Source: Olsenella sp. An270
Lineage (GTDB): Bacteria > Actinomycetota > Coriobacteriia > Coriobacteriales > Atopobiaceae
Direction of reading: 5' to 3'
Length of the DNA stretch: 64,000 bases
Assembly (NCBI RefSeq): GCF_002159735.1
Contig: NZ_NFJF01000001.1
Coordinates: 372,001 to 436,000 of the forward strand
Position 1 is the first letter of the stretch. The number at the start of each line of letters is the position of its first letter. A model generated the notes under the pieces. It was given only the letters and a program-made list of their open reading frames with translations, did no database searches and was not told the DNA's origin. Of the stretch, positions 9,143 through 18,362 are shown piece by piece. The position numbers and the translations under genes are program-made.

Positions 9143-9586
9143 ATGTGCGAGGTCTGTCTTGAGGTTCCGGTCGATTCGACGAGAGTGGGTGAGCGATGGC
9201 GCGTTGACCCCCACGAGCTCGGGAGGCGAGGGGAGGCCGTCGCCCAGAGGAGCCTTCTCGCCAGGGGTTGGCAGGTGTTGGGGAAGAACTGGCGCACGGG
9301 TTTTGGTGAGGTCGACATCATCGCCATCGACCCGGACGCCCGTCTGGGTACCGTGAGCCTCATCGAGGTAAAGACGCGGCTCGAGGGAGACGACGGCGAG
9401 GAGATCCTCCCCGAGATGGCGGTCGACGACCGCAGACAGCGTCGCTATCTCAACGCCGCGAACCTCTTCCTCCAGGCCAACGACTGGGCGAGCGTGGTGA
9501 GGTTCGACGTCATCGCCATCACCGTGAGCAAGGACGGCGTCGCACATCTCCATCACGTCAAAGACGCGTATGGGATAGACGGATGA
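9143..9586 (+). CDS. YraN/UPF0102 family nuclease-like protein
   Basis: The 147-residue protein belongs to a conserved family with a restriction-endonuclease-like fold and no firmly established role. The fold core is visible as ELGRRGEAVAQRSLLARGW, then FGEVDIIAID, then SLIEVKTR, giving the E-D-ExK pattern. The family is typically found next to rnhB and comM, as here. The ATG at 9143 is chosen for AAGGGA upstream; an open frame extends back to 9038 but lacks the family match. The stop overlaps the comM start. Confidence 0.85.
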   Translation: MCEVCLEVPVDSTRVGERWRVDPHELGRRGEAVAQRSLLARGWQVLGKNWRTGFGEVDIIAIDPDARLGTVSLIEVKTRLEGDDGEEILPEMAVDDRRQRRYLNAANLFLQANDWASVVRFDVIAITVSKDGVAHLHHVKDAYGIDG

Positions 9587-11070
9587 CGGGCACGGCTCCC
9601 GTCTCGGTGCGCGCGGCCGCGCTCAGCGGCGTGCACGCGCTCGAGGTGACGGTCGAGGTGAGCCTGTCCGGAGGCCTCCCGGGGCTCGACATCGTCGGCA
9701 TGCCCGACTCCTCCGTGCTCGAGGCACGCTCGCGGGTCCGCTGCGCGCTCCGCGCGAGCGGGTTCTCGATGCCCCGCGAGCACGTCACCATCAACTTGGC
9801 CCCCAGCGAGGTGAGGAAGTCGGGGACGGCGTACGACCTTCCCATAGCCGTGGCCATCCTCGTTGCGACCTCGCAGCTGCCTCCCTCGGTCACCGAGGAA
9901 ACGCTCTACGTCGGGGAGCTCGGGCTCGACGGGTCGGTGTGTCCCGTCCGCGGGGAGGTCGCCTATGCGATGCTCGCACGCGAGAACGGCGCCGGGCTCG
10001 TCGTCTCCGCGTCGAGCCCGCTGCCCGCCTCTCAGTCCGACGGCGCGCGCGGCATACGGTCGCTCGCACAGCTCAAAGACGGTGTCGGGGGACTACCGCT
10101 GCTGGGGGAGGGAGCGGTCGAGATGGGTCGACCGTCTCGCCCGACTCCCGACTTTGGCGACGTGGCCGATCAGGAGCTCGCCAAGCGCGCGATGGCGATC
10201 GCCGCCGTTGGGAGGCACGGGGTCCTGATGGTTGGACCACCTGGCTCGGGGAAGACCATGTTGGCGCGCTGCCTGCCCTCGATACTCCCGCCTCTCACGG
10301 AGGAGGAGGCCGCCTCTGCGATGCTCATCCATTCCGTCGCCGGCCAGCCGGTCGATCTCCTGGCGGAGGGGCTGCGTCCCTATCGGGCGCCCCACCATTC
10401 GATCTCCACCGGGGGACTCGTCGGCGGCGGACGGCCGGTTCTGCCCGGGGAGGTGTCGCTTGCGCACAACGGCGTGCTCTTCCTCGACGAGCTCCCCGAG
10501 TTCTCGCGCGGGACGCTGCAGGCGCTGCGTCAGCCCCTCGAGGACAAGGAGGTGCGCATCGTCCGTGTGGACGGCGTGTACCGGTTCCCCTGCGACTTCC
10601 AGCTCGTGGCCGCAGCCAACCCGTGCCCCTGCGGGCACCTCGGTGACCCTGGGCACGAGTGCACCTGCACGCAAGCTCGCATCGACGCCTACCAGGGCCG
10701 CATCGGCGGCCCCCTCATGGACCGCATCGACGTCGTCGTGGACGTGCCCAGGCCCGACACAGCCAAGGTGATAGAGGGTCGCGCGGACGTGGGCTCACGG
10801 GAGCTTTCGGAGCTCGTGATGGCCGCCCGGGAGTTCCGGGCATGGCGCCTTAAGGACGGGTCCGAGGGGCAGGTCCCTCCCTCCGCGATGCTCGACACGC
10901 GGGCCCGTCGCGCCCTTGAGTCACTAGCCCGCGGCCTGCTGCTGGGCGGACGCGGAATCATGCGCGTCACCAGGGTGGCGAGGACGATCGCCGACATCGC
11001 CGAGCACGAGCTGGTGGGAGAGGAGGACGTCGTCGAGGCGATGGCGTTCAGGTCGAGGATGCGAGGTTGA
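9583..11070 (+). CDS. comM: YifB/ComM family Mg-chelatase-like AAA+ ATPase
   Basis: ComM homologues are AAA+ helicases that promote branch migration during natural transformation in some bacteria. The 495-residue protein has the N-terminal ChlI-like domain (VEVSLSGGLPGLDIVGMPD). Walker A GPPGSGKTM is at about residue 219 and Walker B VLFLDELPEF at about 299-308. A Cys-rich CPCGHLGDPGHECTC segment near residue 350 is typical of this family. The ATG overlaps the yraN stop. It is coupled to dprA downstream, which supports a role in DNA uptake or recombination. Confidence 0.93.
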   Translation: MTGTAPVSVRAAALSGVHALEVTVEVSLSGGLPGLDIVGMPDSSVLEARSRVRCALRASGFSMPREHVTINLAPSEVRKSGTAYDLPIAVAILVATSQLPPSVTEETLYVGELGLDGSVCPVRGEVAYAMLARENGAGLVVSASSPLPASQSDGARGIRSLAQLKDGVGGLPLLGEGAVEMGRPSRPTPDFGDVADQELAKRAMAIAAVGRHGVLMVGPPGSGKTMLARCLPSILPPLTEEEAASAMLIHSVAGQPVDLLAEGLRPYRAPHHSISTGGLVGGGRPVLPGEVSLAHNGVLFLDELPEFSRGTLQALRQPLEDKEVRIVRVDGVYRFPCDFQLVAAANPCPCGHLGDPGHECTCTQARIDAYQGRIGGPLMDRIDVVVDVPRPDTAKVIEGRADVGSRELSELVMAAREFRAWRLKDGSEGQVPPSAMLDTRARRALESLARGLLLGGRGIMRVTRVARTIADIAEHELVGEEDVVEAMAFRSRMRG

Positions 11071-11075
11071 GCGAC

Positions 11076-11969
11076 ATGGCGCGCAGACATGACGGATGGA
11101 CCCTACAGCGGGGCGAGGACGGGTGGCCAGAGGCGCTCGACGACCTGAGAAACCCGCCAGACGAGATCTTTGGCCTCGGCGCGCCCGAGGCCCTGCTCGG
11201 CCCCTGCCTCTCGGTCGTCGGGGCGCGAAGGGCAACGCCCTACGGGCTCGCCGTCGCCGAGATGGCGGCCAGGGTCGCGGCGGAGTGTGGCGTCACCGTT
11301 GTCTCGGGAGGCGCCATGGGGTGCGACCACGCGGCGGGCATGGCGGCGCTCGCCGCCTCGGGCAGAACCGTCATCGTGTCGGGGTGCGGCGCCGACGTCG
11401 TCTACCCGAGCTCCTCGCGAGACCTCTACGAGGGGGCACTCGCCGCCGGCGGGGCGGTGGTTTCCCTGGAGGGATGGGGTCGGGGTCCCCAGAGATGGTC
11501 CTTCCCCAAGAGAAACGCGGTCATCGCGGCCCTCTCGCGCGTCCTCGTCGTCACCGAGGCGGGCATGAGGTCGGGCACCATGTCGACCGCTGAGGCGGCG
11601 ACCGAGCTCGACAGAATCGTCTACGCGATACCCGGTTCGATCTTCTCGCCCAACTCCTCGGGCACCAACCAGCTCGTCGCCGACGGCGCGCGCGTCATCG
11701 TTGACGAACGCTCCCTCCAGGTGTCGATCGCGCTCGACTACGGGCTTGCACGCGTGGGGCCGCAGTGCGTCCCACGCGAGACCGGCTCCGTGATGTCGGC
11801 GCTCGTGGCCTCCCCGTCGCGTCCCGACGAGCTTTCCGAGCGCCTCAACGAGAGCGTGCTCACCGTGCTGAGGACCCTGACCGACTACGAGGCCCGCGGG
11901 ATCGTCGAGCGCCTCCCCGACGGAAGGTACTCACCGACGCGGACCTACTATTTGGGGCACAATGGTTGA
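11076..11969 (+). CDS. dprA: DNA processing protein DprA
   Basis: DprA binds incoming single-stranded DNA and loads RecA. The roughly 297-residue protein shows the Rossmann-like core: VGARRATPYGL, then GGAMGCDHAAGMAAL, then PKRNAVIAALSRVLVVTEA, then YAIPGSIFSPNSSGTNQLVADGA (shown here in part by its ends). A C-terminal winged-helix-like segment follows. The start is uncertain: TTG at 11067 overlaps the comM stop, while ATG at 11076 has GAGG at 9 nt; the ATG is used here. Confidence 0.93.
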   Translation: MARRHDGWTLQRGEDGWPEALDDLRNPPDEIFGLGAPEALLGPCLSVVGARRATPYGLAVAEMAARVAAECGVTVVSGGAMGCDHAAGMAALAASGRTVIVSGCGADVVYPSSSRDLYEGALAAGGAVVSLEGWGRGPQRWSFPKRNAVIAALSRVLVVTEAGMRSGTMSTAEAATELDRIVYAIPGSIFSPNSSGTNQLVADGARVIVDERSLQVSIALDYGLARVGPQCVPRETGSVMSALVASPSRPDELSERLNESVLTVLRTLTDYEARGIVERLPDGRYSPTRTYYLGHNG

Positions 11970-12000
11970 GACGTGCCGACAACGCGGACCAGGAGGTTAC

Positions 12001-13335
12001 ATGGGGGAGATCGTCACGGTCGTGGGGGGCGGGCTCGCCGGAAGCGAGTGCGCGCTGCAGCTCGCCCGCCGAGGCGTGCGGGTGCGTCTGGTCGAGCAGC
12101 GTCCGGGGCACCCCTCGCCGGCGCACCACGGAGACGGGCTCGCCGAGCTGGTCTGCTCCAACTCGCTCAAGTCGACGAAGGAGGACACCGCGGCCGGCCA
12201 GCTCAAGTGGGAGCTGACCCGCCTCGGCAGCGTGCTGCTCGGCTGCGCGCGAGACTCCTCCGTCCCGGCCGGCGGGGCGCTCGCCGTCGACAGGGAGGCG
12301 TTCTCCTCCCGCGTCACGGCGCTCGTCGAGTCGAACGAGAACATCGAGCTCGTCAGGGAGCGCGTGGACGCCCTTCCCGAGGGCCCGGCCGTCATCGCGG
12401 CGGGCCCCCTCTGCTCGGGTGAGCTCTTCGAGGCAATCTCGGCGGCGGTTGGCGGCGAGCGGATGAGCTTCTACGACGCGGCGGCGCCAATCGTCGACGC
12501 TGAGTCCCTCAACCGCTCCGTGATCTTCGAGCAGTCCCGCTACCAGGGGGAGGGCTCGACGGGCGACTACCTCAACTGCCCGCTCGACCGCGAGAGCTAC
12601 GAGCTTCTCGTGCGGAAGCTCGTCGGGGCCGAGCGCGTGCTCGCCCGCGACTTCGAGCAGCGCGACCTCTTCTGCGCCTGCCAGCCCATCGAGGAGGTTG
12701 CCAGGACCGGTCTCGACACGCTCAGGCACGGCGCGCTCAAGCCGGTCGGCCTCGTCGACCCGCGGGACGGGCGCAGGCCGTGGGCGGTCGTGCAGCTCCG
12801 TGCCGAGAACGCCGCGCACACCGCCTACAACCTCGTCGGCTTCCAGACGAACCTCACCTGGCCCGAGCAGCGGCGCGTGCTTCGGATGATCCCCGGGCTC
12901 GAGGGCGCCGAGTTTCTGCGCTACGGCGTCATGCACAGGAACTCCTTCGTCGACTCGCCGCACGCGCTCGACGGGACCTTCTCGATCCCGGGCACCCGCG
13001 TCCGTCTCGCCGGGCAGATCACCGGCACGGAGGGCTATGTCGAGGCCATCGCCTCGGGACTGCTCGCCGCCCTCAACGTCTATGCCGACCTGCGCGGCAT
13101 CGCCCCGGTGCTCCTGCCCGCAACCGGCTCCCTCGGCTCGCTCGTTCGCTACGCAACCGACCCCGAGACGCGCGACTACCAGCCCATGCATGTCAACTTC
13201 GGGCTGTTCCCGCCGCTTTCGGATGCCCCACGCAACAAGGCGCTTCGACACGCCGCCCTCGTCGAGCGCGCCCGAACCGACCTCGATCGGTATCTCCAGG
13301 GCCGCCCCGAGCTGCTCTGCCCGGACGCCGCGTGA
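12001..13335 (+). CDS. trmFO: Methylenetetrahydrofolate--tRNA-(uracil-5-)-methyltransferase TrmFO
   Basis: TrmFO makes 5-methyluridine at position 54 of tRNA using methylene-THF and FADH2. The 444-residue protein starts with the FAD-binding motif VVGGGLAGSECALQLARRG, followed by the family block LVCSNSLKS. The catalytic-Cys segment is FCACQPIEE near residue 225. The ATG at 12001 has a strong AGGAGG just upstream; the frame is also open back to 11962 inside dprA. The adjacent downstream xerC/D-type gene is a frequent trmFO neighbour. Confidence 0.95.
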   Translation: MGEIVTVVGGGLAGSECALQLARRGVRVRLVEQRPGHPSPAHHGDGLAELVCSNSLKSTKEDTAAGQLKWELTRLGSVLLGCARDSSVPAGGALAVDREAFSSRVTALVESNENIELVRERVDALPEGPAVIAAGPLCSGELFEAISAAVGGERMSFYDAAAPIVDAESLNRSVIFEQSRYQGEGSTGDYLNCPLDRESYELLVRKLVGAERVLARDFEQRDLFCACQPIEEVARTGLDTLRHGALKPVGLVDPRDGRRPWAVVQLRAENAAHTAYNLVGFQTNLTWPEQRRVLRMIPGLEGAEFLRYGVMHRNSFVDSPHALDGTFSIPGTRVRLAGQITGTEGYVEAIASGLLAALNVYADLRGIAPVLLPATGSLGSLVRYATDPETRDYQPMHVNFGLFPPLSDAPRNKALRHAALVERARTDLDRYLQGRPELLCPDAA

Positions 13336-13337
13336 GC

Positions 13338-14270
13338 ATGGCGACCCAGGAGTCACAGAGACGAGGCGAGGCCCAGCTCTCGCTCGAGCGCTCGATTGAC
13401 GAGTACCTCGGGTTTCTCGGTGGCGTCAGACACCTCTCCGAGAACACGCTCCGTGCGTATCGCATCGACCTGACGGCCTTTCTCGACTGGTCGCGCAGGG
13501 AGGGCGTGTCGCCGCTTGAGCTCACGCATCGCGACGTCCGCTCGTACCTGCTCGAGCTCACCAGGGCCGGCTACACCACGAGGACGATCGGTCGTCGCCT
13601 CTCGGCGCTTCGCGGCCTCTATCGCTGGATGCAGCGCGAGGGCCGCTGCTCCTCCGGCGTCGTCACGGCGCTGTCGAGCCCCAAGCTCGCCCGTTCGCTG
13701 CCCAGGACGATGACAGATGACGACGCCCGAGCTCTGCTCGAGACCTGTTCGGGCGACGACCCGGTGAGCCTGAGGGACCGCGCCTTCCTTGAGCTCCTGT
13801 ACGCGACCGGCGCGCGCATCTCCGAGGCGGCGGGTCTGAGCGTCGATGACCTCGACCTCACGTCGGCGCAGGCGAGGCTGTTCGGAAAGGGGTCCAAGGA
13901 GCGCATCGTCCCCCTCTATCGCGAGGCGACCGATCACCTGGTGGCCTATCTGGAGTGGGGGAGGCCCGCGCTTTTGCGACCCGGCCGCGCCTGTCGCGCG
14001 CTCTTCGTGTCGACGAGGGGGAACCCCATGTCCGCCGACGCCCTGCGAACCGTGTTCGAGCGCCGCGTCGCCCAGGCCGGCCTCGACCCGTCGCTCACGC
14101 CGCACGCCATGCGCCACACGTTTGCGACCGAGCTCCTCGGCGGCGGCGCCGACCTGAGGAGCGTCCAGGAGCTCCTCGGCCACGAGAGCCTCGCCACGAC
14201 ACAGATATACACGCACCTTTCGGTCGACCGTCTGAAGGAGGCGGCCCAGCGCGCGCACCCGCGCTCGTAG
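13338..14270 (+). CDS. Tyrosine recombinase XerC/XerD
   Basis: The family resolves chromosome dimers at dif sites. The 310-residue protein has the N-terminal SAM-like DNA-binding domain (ENTLRAYRIDLTAFLDW). The full catalytic set is visible: Arg in ATGARISE, Lys in KGSKER, HAMRH, His in GHES, and Tyr in TTQIYTH. It starts at ATG 13338, or at GTG 13332 overlapping the trmFO stop. XerC and XerD cannot be separated by eye; the position after trmFO argues for XerC. Confidence 0.92.
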   Translation: MATQESQRRGEAQLSLERSIDEYLGFLGGVRHLSENTLRAYRIDLTAFLDWSRREGVSPLELTHRDVRSYLLELTRAGYTTRTIGRRLSALRGLYRWMQREGRCSSGVVTALSSPKLARSLPRTMTDDDARALLETCSGDDPVSLRDRAFLELLYATGARISEAAGLSVDDLDLTSAQARLFGKGSKERIVPLYREATDHLVAYLEWGRPALLRPGRACRALFVSTRGNPMSADALRTVFERRVAQAGLDPSLTPHAMRHTFATELLGGGADLRSVQELLGHESLATTQIYTHLSVDRLKEAAQRAHPRS

Positions 14271-14295
14271 AGCGACTGTGGAGGCCCATTTCTCC

Positions 14296-14324
14296 TCGAC
14301 ACGAGCGGACGCTGCGGCTATACT
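14296..14324 (+). promoter_or_regulatory. promoter of rpsB-tsf
   Basis: TCGACA (5 of 6 matches to the -35 consensus) and TATACT are separated by 17 bp, about 140 bp before the rpsB start codon. Confidence 0.75.
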
Positions 14325-14330
14325 GTCTAA

Positions 14331-14462
14331 TCGCTGTGCGTCCGCACGGCATACGTCACACGCGTGGCTACTCGAACACCGTGGTGCCCGTGGCTAGAAG
14401 CCAGGTCATGGGTGGTGTCACGAGGATGACCCCACGCGGAGGATCAACCACAGGAGGTTACC
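14331..14462 (+). promoter_or_regulatory. rpsB leader region
   Basis: About 130 nt of untranslated leader separate the promoter from the rpsB ATG. It holds complementary segments (for example CACCGTGGTG, and GGTGTCAC near a later GTGAC-like stretch) and ends in AGGAGG. S2 operons are often autoregulated through such leaders; no known leader motif was recognised here. Confidence 0.3.
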
Positions 14463-15236
14463 ATGGCTAAGATTACTATCCAGACCCTGCTCGACGCCGG
14501 CTGCCACTACGGTCACCAGACCCGCCGCTGGAACCCCAAGATGAAGCCGTACATCTTTGGCGACCGCAACGGCATCTACATCCTCGACCTCAAGCAGACC
14601 ATGCTCGGCGCCGACCGCGCCTACACCTTCCTCAAGGACACCGCCGCCAAGGGTGGCACCGTCCTGTTCGTCGGCACCAAGAAGCAGGCCCAGGAGCCCA
14701 TCTCCGTCCAGGCCGAGCGCTGCGGCATGCCCTACATCAACCAGCGCTGGCTCGGCGGCATGCTCACCAACTTCGTGACCATGCGCTCCCGCATCACCCG
14801 CATGGAGGAGCTCGAGGCCATGGTCGAGGACGGCCGCATGGCCACCCTGCCCAAGAAGGAGCAGGCGCTGCTCACCAAGGAGCTCGACAAGCTTCAGAAG
14901 AACCTCGGCGGCGTCCGCACCATGACCGCCCTGCCGCAGGCCATCTTCGTCGTCGACACCAAGCGCGAGGAGATCGCCATCCGCGAGGCCAACCGCCTGC
15001 ACATCCCCGTCGTCGGCCTGCTCGACACCAACTCCGACCCCGACGTGGTCGACTACGGCGTGCCCGCCAACGACGACGCCATCCGCTCCGTCTCCCTCAT
15101 GTGCGAGCTCGCCGCCGACGCCGTCCTGGCCGGCTCCGGCAAGGAGCAGATCAGCGCCGCCGAGATGGCCGGCGAGGCTGCCTCCGCCGAGGAGGCCCCC
15201 GTCGCCGAGGCTGCCTCCGAGCAGTCCGCTGAGTAG
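14463..15236 (+). CDS. rpsB: 30S ribosomal protein S2
   Basis: S2 is a small-subunit protein that assembles late. The 257-residue protein shows [19 protein letters not shown] near the N-terminus and [13 protein letters not shown] at about residues 92-104, both S2 signatures. The C-terminus is a low-complexity Ala/Glu-rich tail (about residues 235-257) beyond the usual core. AGGAGG precedes the ATG. It is followed by tsf, the canonical pair. Confidence 0.98.
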   Translation: MAKITIQTLLDAGCHYGHQTRRWNPKMKPYIFGDRNGIYILDLKQTMLGADRAYTFLKDTAAKGGTVLFVGTKKQAQEPISVQAERCGMPYINQRWLGGMLTNFVTMRSRITRMEELEAMVEDGRMATLPKKEQALLTKELDKLQKNLGGVRTMTALPQAIFVVDTKREEIAIREANRLHIPVVGLLDTNSDPDVVDYGVPANDDAIRSVSLMCELAADAVLAGSGKEQISAAEMAGEAASAEEAPVAEAASEQSAE

Positions 15237-15270
15237 TCCGCGCTTTCCAGATTCCAGATAGGAGAAAACC

Positions 15271-16146
15271 ATGGCTCAGGTTACCGCCGCCCTCGTCAAG
15301 CAGCTCCGCGAGATGACCGACTCCCCGATGATGGAGTGCAAGAAGGCCCTCGTCGAGGCTGACGGCGACATTGACAAGGCCGTCGACATCCTCCGTACGA
15401 TGGGCATCGCCAAGGCCGTCAAGCGTGCCGGCCGCGACACCAACGAGGGCACCATCGCCGCCTATGTCTCCGAGGACGGCAAGCTCGGCGCCCTGCTCGA
15501 GCTTACCTGCGAGACCGACTTCGTGGGCACCAACCCCAAGTTCACCGGCTTTGCCCTCGACCTCGCCAAGATCGTCGCTGAGAACGACCCCGCAGACGTC
15601 GACGCCCTCAAGGCCTGCGCCATGGGCGAGTCCACGGTCGACGCCGAGCTCACCGAGATGATCCACGTCATCGGCGAGAACATGAAGGTCGCCCGCTTCC
15701 AGCGCGTCACCGCTGAGGACGGCGCCCTCGGCAGCTACGTCCACCTGGGCGGCAAGCTCGCCGACATCGTGACCTTCAAGCTCGGCAAGGCCGAGACTGC
15801 CGCCAACGAGCAGTTCAAGACCTTCGCGCACGACGTCGCCATGCAGGTCGCTGCCGCCGCGCCCGTCTCCGCCCGCCGTGATGACGTCCCCGCCGACGTC
15901 ATCGAGCACGAGCTGGCCATCTACAAGGCTCAGGCCGCCGAGTCCGGCAAGCCTGAGGCCATCCAGGAGAAGATGGCCCAGGGTCGTCTCGAGAAGTACT
16001 TCAAGGAGAGCGTCCTCACCGAGCAGGAGTTCGTCAAGGACAGCTCCCTCACGATCTCCCAGCTCGCCAAGAACGTCTCCAAGGACGTCGACGACACCAT
16101 CGAGGTCATGAGCTTCGTCCGCTACACCTTCGGCGACGCCGAGTAG
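15271..16146 (+). CDS. tsf: Elongation factor Ts
   Basis: EF-Ts is the nucleotide exchange factor for EF-Tu. The 291-residue protein begins with the UBA-like domain [19 protein letters not shown] and has the hallmark core [17 protein letters not shown] (TDFV motif). ATAGGAGA precedes the ATG. It is cotranscribed with rpsB and followed by a terminator. Confidence 0.98.
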   Translation: MAQVTAALVKQLREMTDSPMMECKKALVEADGDIDKAVDILRTMGIAKAVKRAGRDTNEGTIAAYVSEDGKLGALLELTCETDFVGTNPKFTGFALDLAKIVAENDPADVDALKACAMGESTVDAELTEMIHVIGENMKVARFQRVTAEDGALGSYVHLGGKLADIVTFKLGKAETAANEQFKTFAHDVAMQVAAAAPVSARRDDVPADVIEHELAIYKAQAAESGKPEAIQEKMAQGRLEKYFKESVLTEQEFVKDSSLTISQLAKNVSKDVDDTIEVMSFVRYTFGDAE

Positions 16147-16168
16147 CGAAGCGCTTCAGAGCATCACA

Positions 16169-16200
16169 CGGGGCCGGCGACAGTGTCGTCGGCCCCGTTC
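16169..16200 (+). terminator. terminator after tsf
   Basis: The stem CGGGGCCG plus GCGAC pairs with GTCGT plus CGGCCCCG around a 3-nt loop, followed by TTC. The T-run is short. Confidence 0.6.
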
Positions 16201-16306
16201 ATGTATGAAGAAGGTCGCGGCATGTCGGAGCGCCCTTCTCGCTCTGCTAGAATCAACTGAAGTCATCACATGCCCCGTCACGGGGAAGCGAGGAAAGCGA
16301 GACACA

Positions 16307-17029
16307 GTGTCTGACGTCAAGTACAAGCGCGTGCTGCTCAAGCTCTCGGGCGAGGCCCTCATGGGCGACCAGGACTACGGCATCGACCCCGCCGTCCCGC
16401 AGCGGCTGGCCGAGGAGATCAAGCCGGTCTGGGAGGCCGGCGTGCAGGTCGCCATCGTCGTGGGCGGCGGCAACATCTTCCGCGGCCTCACCGGCGCGGC
16501 CGCCGGCATGGACCGCGCACAGGGTGACAACATGGGCATGCTCGCCACCGTTATCAACTCGCTCGCCCTCCAGGACTGCTTCGAGCGCAACGGCATGGAC
16601 TGCCGCGTCATGAGCGCGATCGAGATGCGCCAGATCGCGGAGCCCTACATCCGTCGCCGCGCCATCCGCCACCTCGAGAAGGGCCGCGTCACGATCTATG
16701 CCGCCGGCACCGGCAACCCTTACTTCACTACCGACACTGCGGCCGCGCTGCGCGCCTGCGAGATCGGCGCCGAGGTCCTCATGAAGGCCACCAACGTCGA
16801 CGGCATCTACGACGACGACCCCCGGAAGAACCCCGACGCAAGGCGCTTCGACACCATCTCCTACCGCGAGGTCCTCAACCGCGACCTCAAGGTGATGGAC
16901 GCCACCGCCACCGCCCTCTGCCATGACAACCACATGCCCATCATGGTCTTTGACATCAAGCAGCCCGGTGTCTTCCTGAGCGCCGTTCAGGGCGAGACCG
17001 TCGGCACCACCGTCGTCGAGGAGGACTAG
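16307..17029 (+). CDS. pyrH: UMP kinase
   Basis: PyrH phosphorylates UMP to UDP in pyrimidine nucleotide synthesis. The 240-residue protein has the amino-acid-kinase fold: [14 protein letters not shown] at the N-terminus, [11 protein letters not shown] for phosphate binding, and [21 protein letters not shown] at 16307 is preferred on family alignment ([15 protein letters not shown]); AGGA upstream is rather distant, so the exact start is uncertain. A TAGAAT -10-like box is at 16248-16253. It heads the pyrH-frr-uppS-cdsA-dxr-rseP-ispG operon. Confidence 0.95.
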   Translation: MSDVKYKRVLLKLSGEALMGDQDYGIDPAVPQRLAEEIKPVWEAGVQVAIVVGGGNIFRGLTGAAAGMDRAQGDNMGMLATVINSLALQDCFERNGMDCRVMSAIEMRQIAEPYIRRRAIRHLEKGRVTIYAAGTGNPYFTTDTAAALRACEIGAEVLMKATNVDGIYDDDPRKNPDARRFDTISYREVLNRDLKVMDATATALCHDNHMPIMVFDIKQPGVFLSAVQGETVGTTVVEED

Positions 17030-17031
17030 AC

Positions 17032-17577
17032 ATGAGCCAGTACACCGAGCGCGCCGAGAAGAACATGGGCAAGTGCATCGACGCGCTGAAGGCCAACTTC
17101 GCGCGCGTCCGCACCGGCCGTGCCAACGCCCAGATCCTGGCGCCCATCATGGTCGACTACTACGGGCAGCCCACGCCCATCACCCAGCTCGCCGGCATCA
17201 AGGTGCCCGAGGCCTCGATGCTCGTCGTCGAGCCCTGGGACAAGAGCGCCCTGCGCGCCATCGAGAAAGCCATCGAGAGCTCCGACCTTGGGATTACCCC
17301 GTCCAACGACGGCACGTCGATCCGCCTCCCGTTCCCCAAGCCCACGGAGGAGCGCCGCAAGGAGCTCGTCAAGGAGTGCAAGGAGCTCGCTGAGGAGGCC
17401 CGCGTCTCCGTCCGCAACGTCCGCCGCGACGTCAACGGCAAGATCGAGCGCGACGAGGAGCTCTCCGACGACGAGCAGTCCCGCGAGAAGAAGGCCGTGC
17501 AGAAGATCACCGACTCCTACGTCGCCAAGATCGAGGACATGCTCAAGGCCAAGAGCGCCGAGGTCATGGAGATCTAG
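17032..17577 (+). CDS. frr: Ribosome recycling factor
   Basis: RRF splits post-termination ribosomes together with EF-G. The 181-residue length is standard. Signatures are FARVRTGRANAQIL near residue 23 and RVSVRNVRRDVNGKI near residue 125. It begins 3 nt after the pyrH stop, so the genes are translationally coupled. Confidence 0.97.
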   Translation: MSQYTERAEKNMGKCIDALKANFARVRTGRANAQILAPIMVDYYGQPTPITQLAGIKVPEASMLVVEPWDKSALRAIEKAIESSDLGITPSNDGTSIRLPFPKPTEERRKELVKECKELAEEARVSVRNVRRDVNGKIERDEELSDDEQSREKKAVQKITDSYVAKIEDMLKAKSAEVMEI

Positions 17578-18362
17578 TGCTTCCCGACATCCAAAAGCTC
17601 AGGGAGTACTATTCCGAGGCTCCCGGGGACGTCTCGCTTGACGAGCTCGACCTCGAGCGCGTTCCGCGTCACGTCTCCATCATCATGGACGGCAACGGGC
17701 GATGGGCCACCGCGAGGGGCCTGGACCGCTCCAAGGGCCACGTCGCCGGCGTCGACGCGCTGCGCGAGGCGGTCACGACGAGCGTCCGCCTTGGCCTCGA
17801 CGTGTTCTCCGTCTACGCCTTCTCGACCGAGAACTGGCGCAGGCCCCAGCGCGAGGTCGACCTTCTCATGCACCTGTTTGCCACGACGCTTGTCAACGAG
17901 CTGCCGCTCTTTCACCAGGAGAACGTCAGGCTGCGCTTCCTCGGCGACCTCGAGGCGCTTCCTGAGCGCACGCGCGTCGTCTTCCAGCGCGGCCTCGACG
18001 AGACCGCCGACCACACCGGCATGGTCTTCGCCCTCGCTGTGAACTACGGCTCGCGCGCTGAGATCGCCCGCGCGGCCCGCTCGATCGCCCTTGACGTGCT
18101 CGAGGGCCGCCTCGACGCCTCCGATGTTGACGAGGGCGTCGTCTCGGACCGCCTCTATACCGCCGGGCTCCCGGACCCCGACCTCCTCATCAGGACGTCC
18201 GGTGAGCTCAGGCTCTCCAACTACCTCCTCTGGCAGCTTGCCTACACCGAGTTCTATGTGACGGACACCCTCTGGCCCGACTTCGACCGCTGGGACTACC
18301 TCCGCGCGGTCGTCGCCTTCCAGGGGCGCTCACGTCGCTTCGGGGGAGTGGTTCGCTCGTGA
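17577..18362 (+). CDS. uppS: Isoprenyl (undecaprenyl) diphosphate synthase
   Basis: This is a cis-prenyltransferase that makes the lipid carrier for cell-wall synthesis from IPP and a short allylic diphosphate. The 261-residue protein has the catalytic Asp in HVSIIMDGNGRWA (about residues 27-39), FSTENWRRP, and the C-terminal RTSGELRLSNYLLWQ block. It starts with GTG whose G is the last base of the frr stop. Chain length cannot be assigned from sequence alone. Confidence 0.95.
   Translation: MLPDIQKLREYYSEAPGDVSLDELDLERVPRHVSIIMDGNGRWATARGLDRSKGHVAGVDALREAVTTSVRLGLDVFSVYAFSTENWRRPQREVDLLMHLFATTLVNELPLFHQENVRLRFLGDLEALPERTRVVFQRGLDETADHTGMVFALAVNYGSRAEIARAARSIALDVLEGRLDASDVDEGVVSDRLYTAGLPDPDLLIRTSGELRLSNYLLWQLAYTEFYVTDTLWPDFDRWDYLRAVVAFQGRSRRFGGVVRS

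Noticed and set aside
13338-14270. Phage or transposon integrase call for the tyrosine recombinase
   Set aside because: Length, motifs and position after trmFO fit the housekeeping XerC/D protein, and no mobile-element genes surround it.
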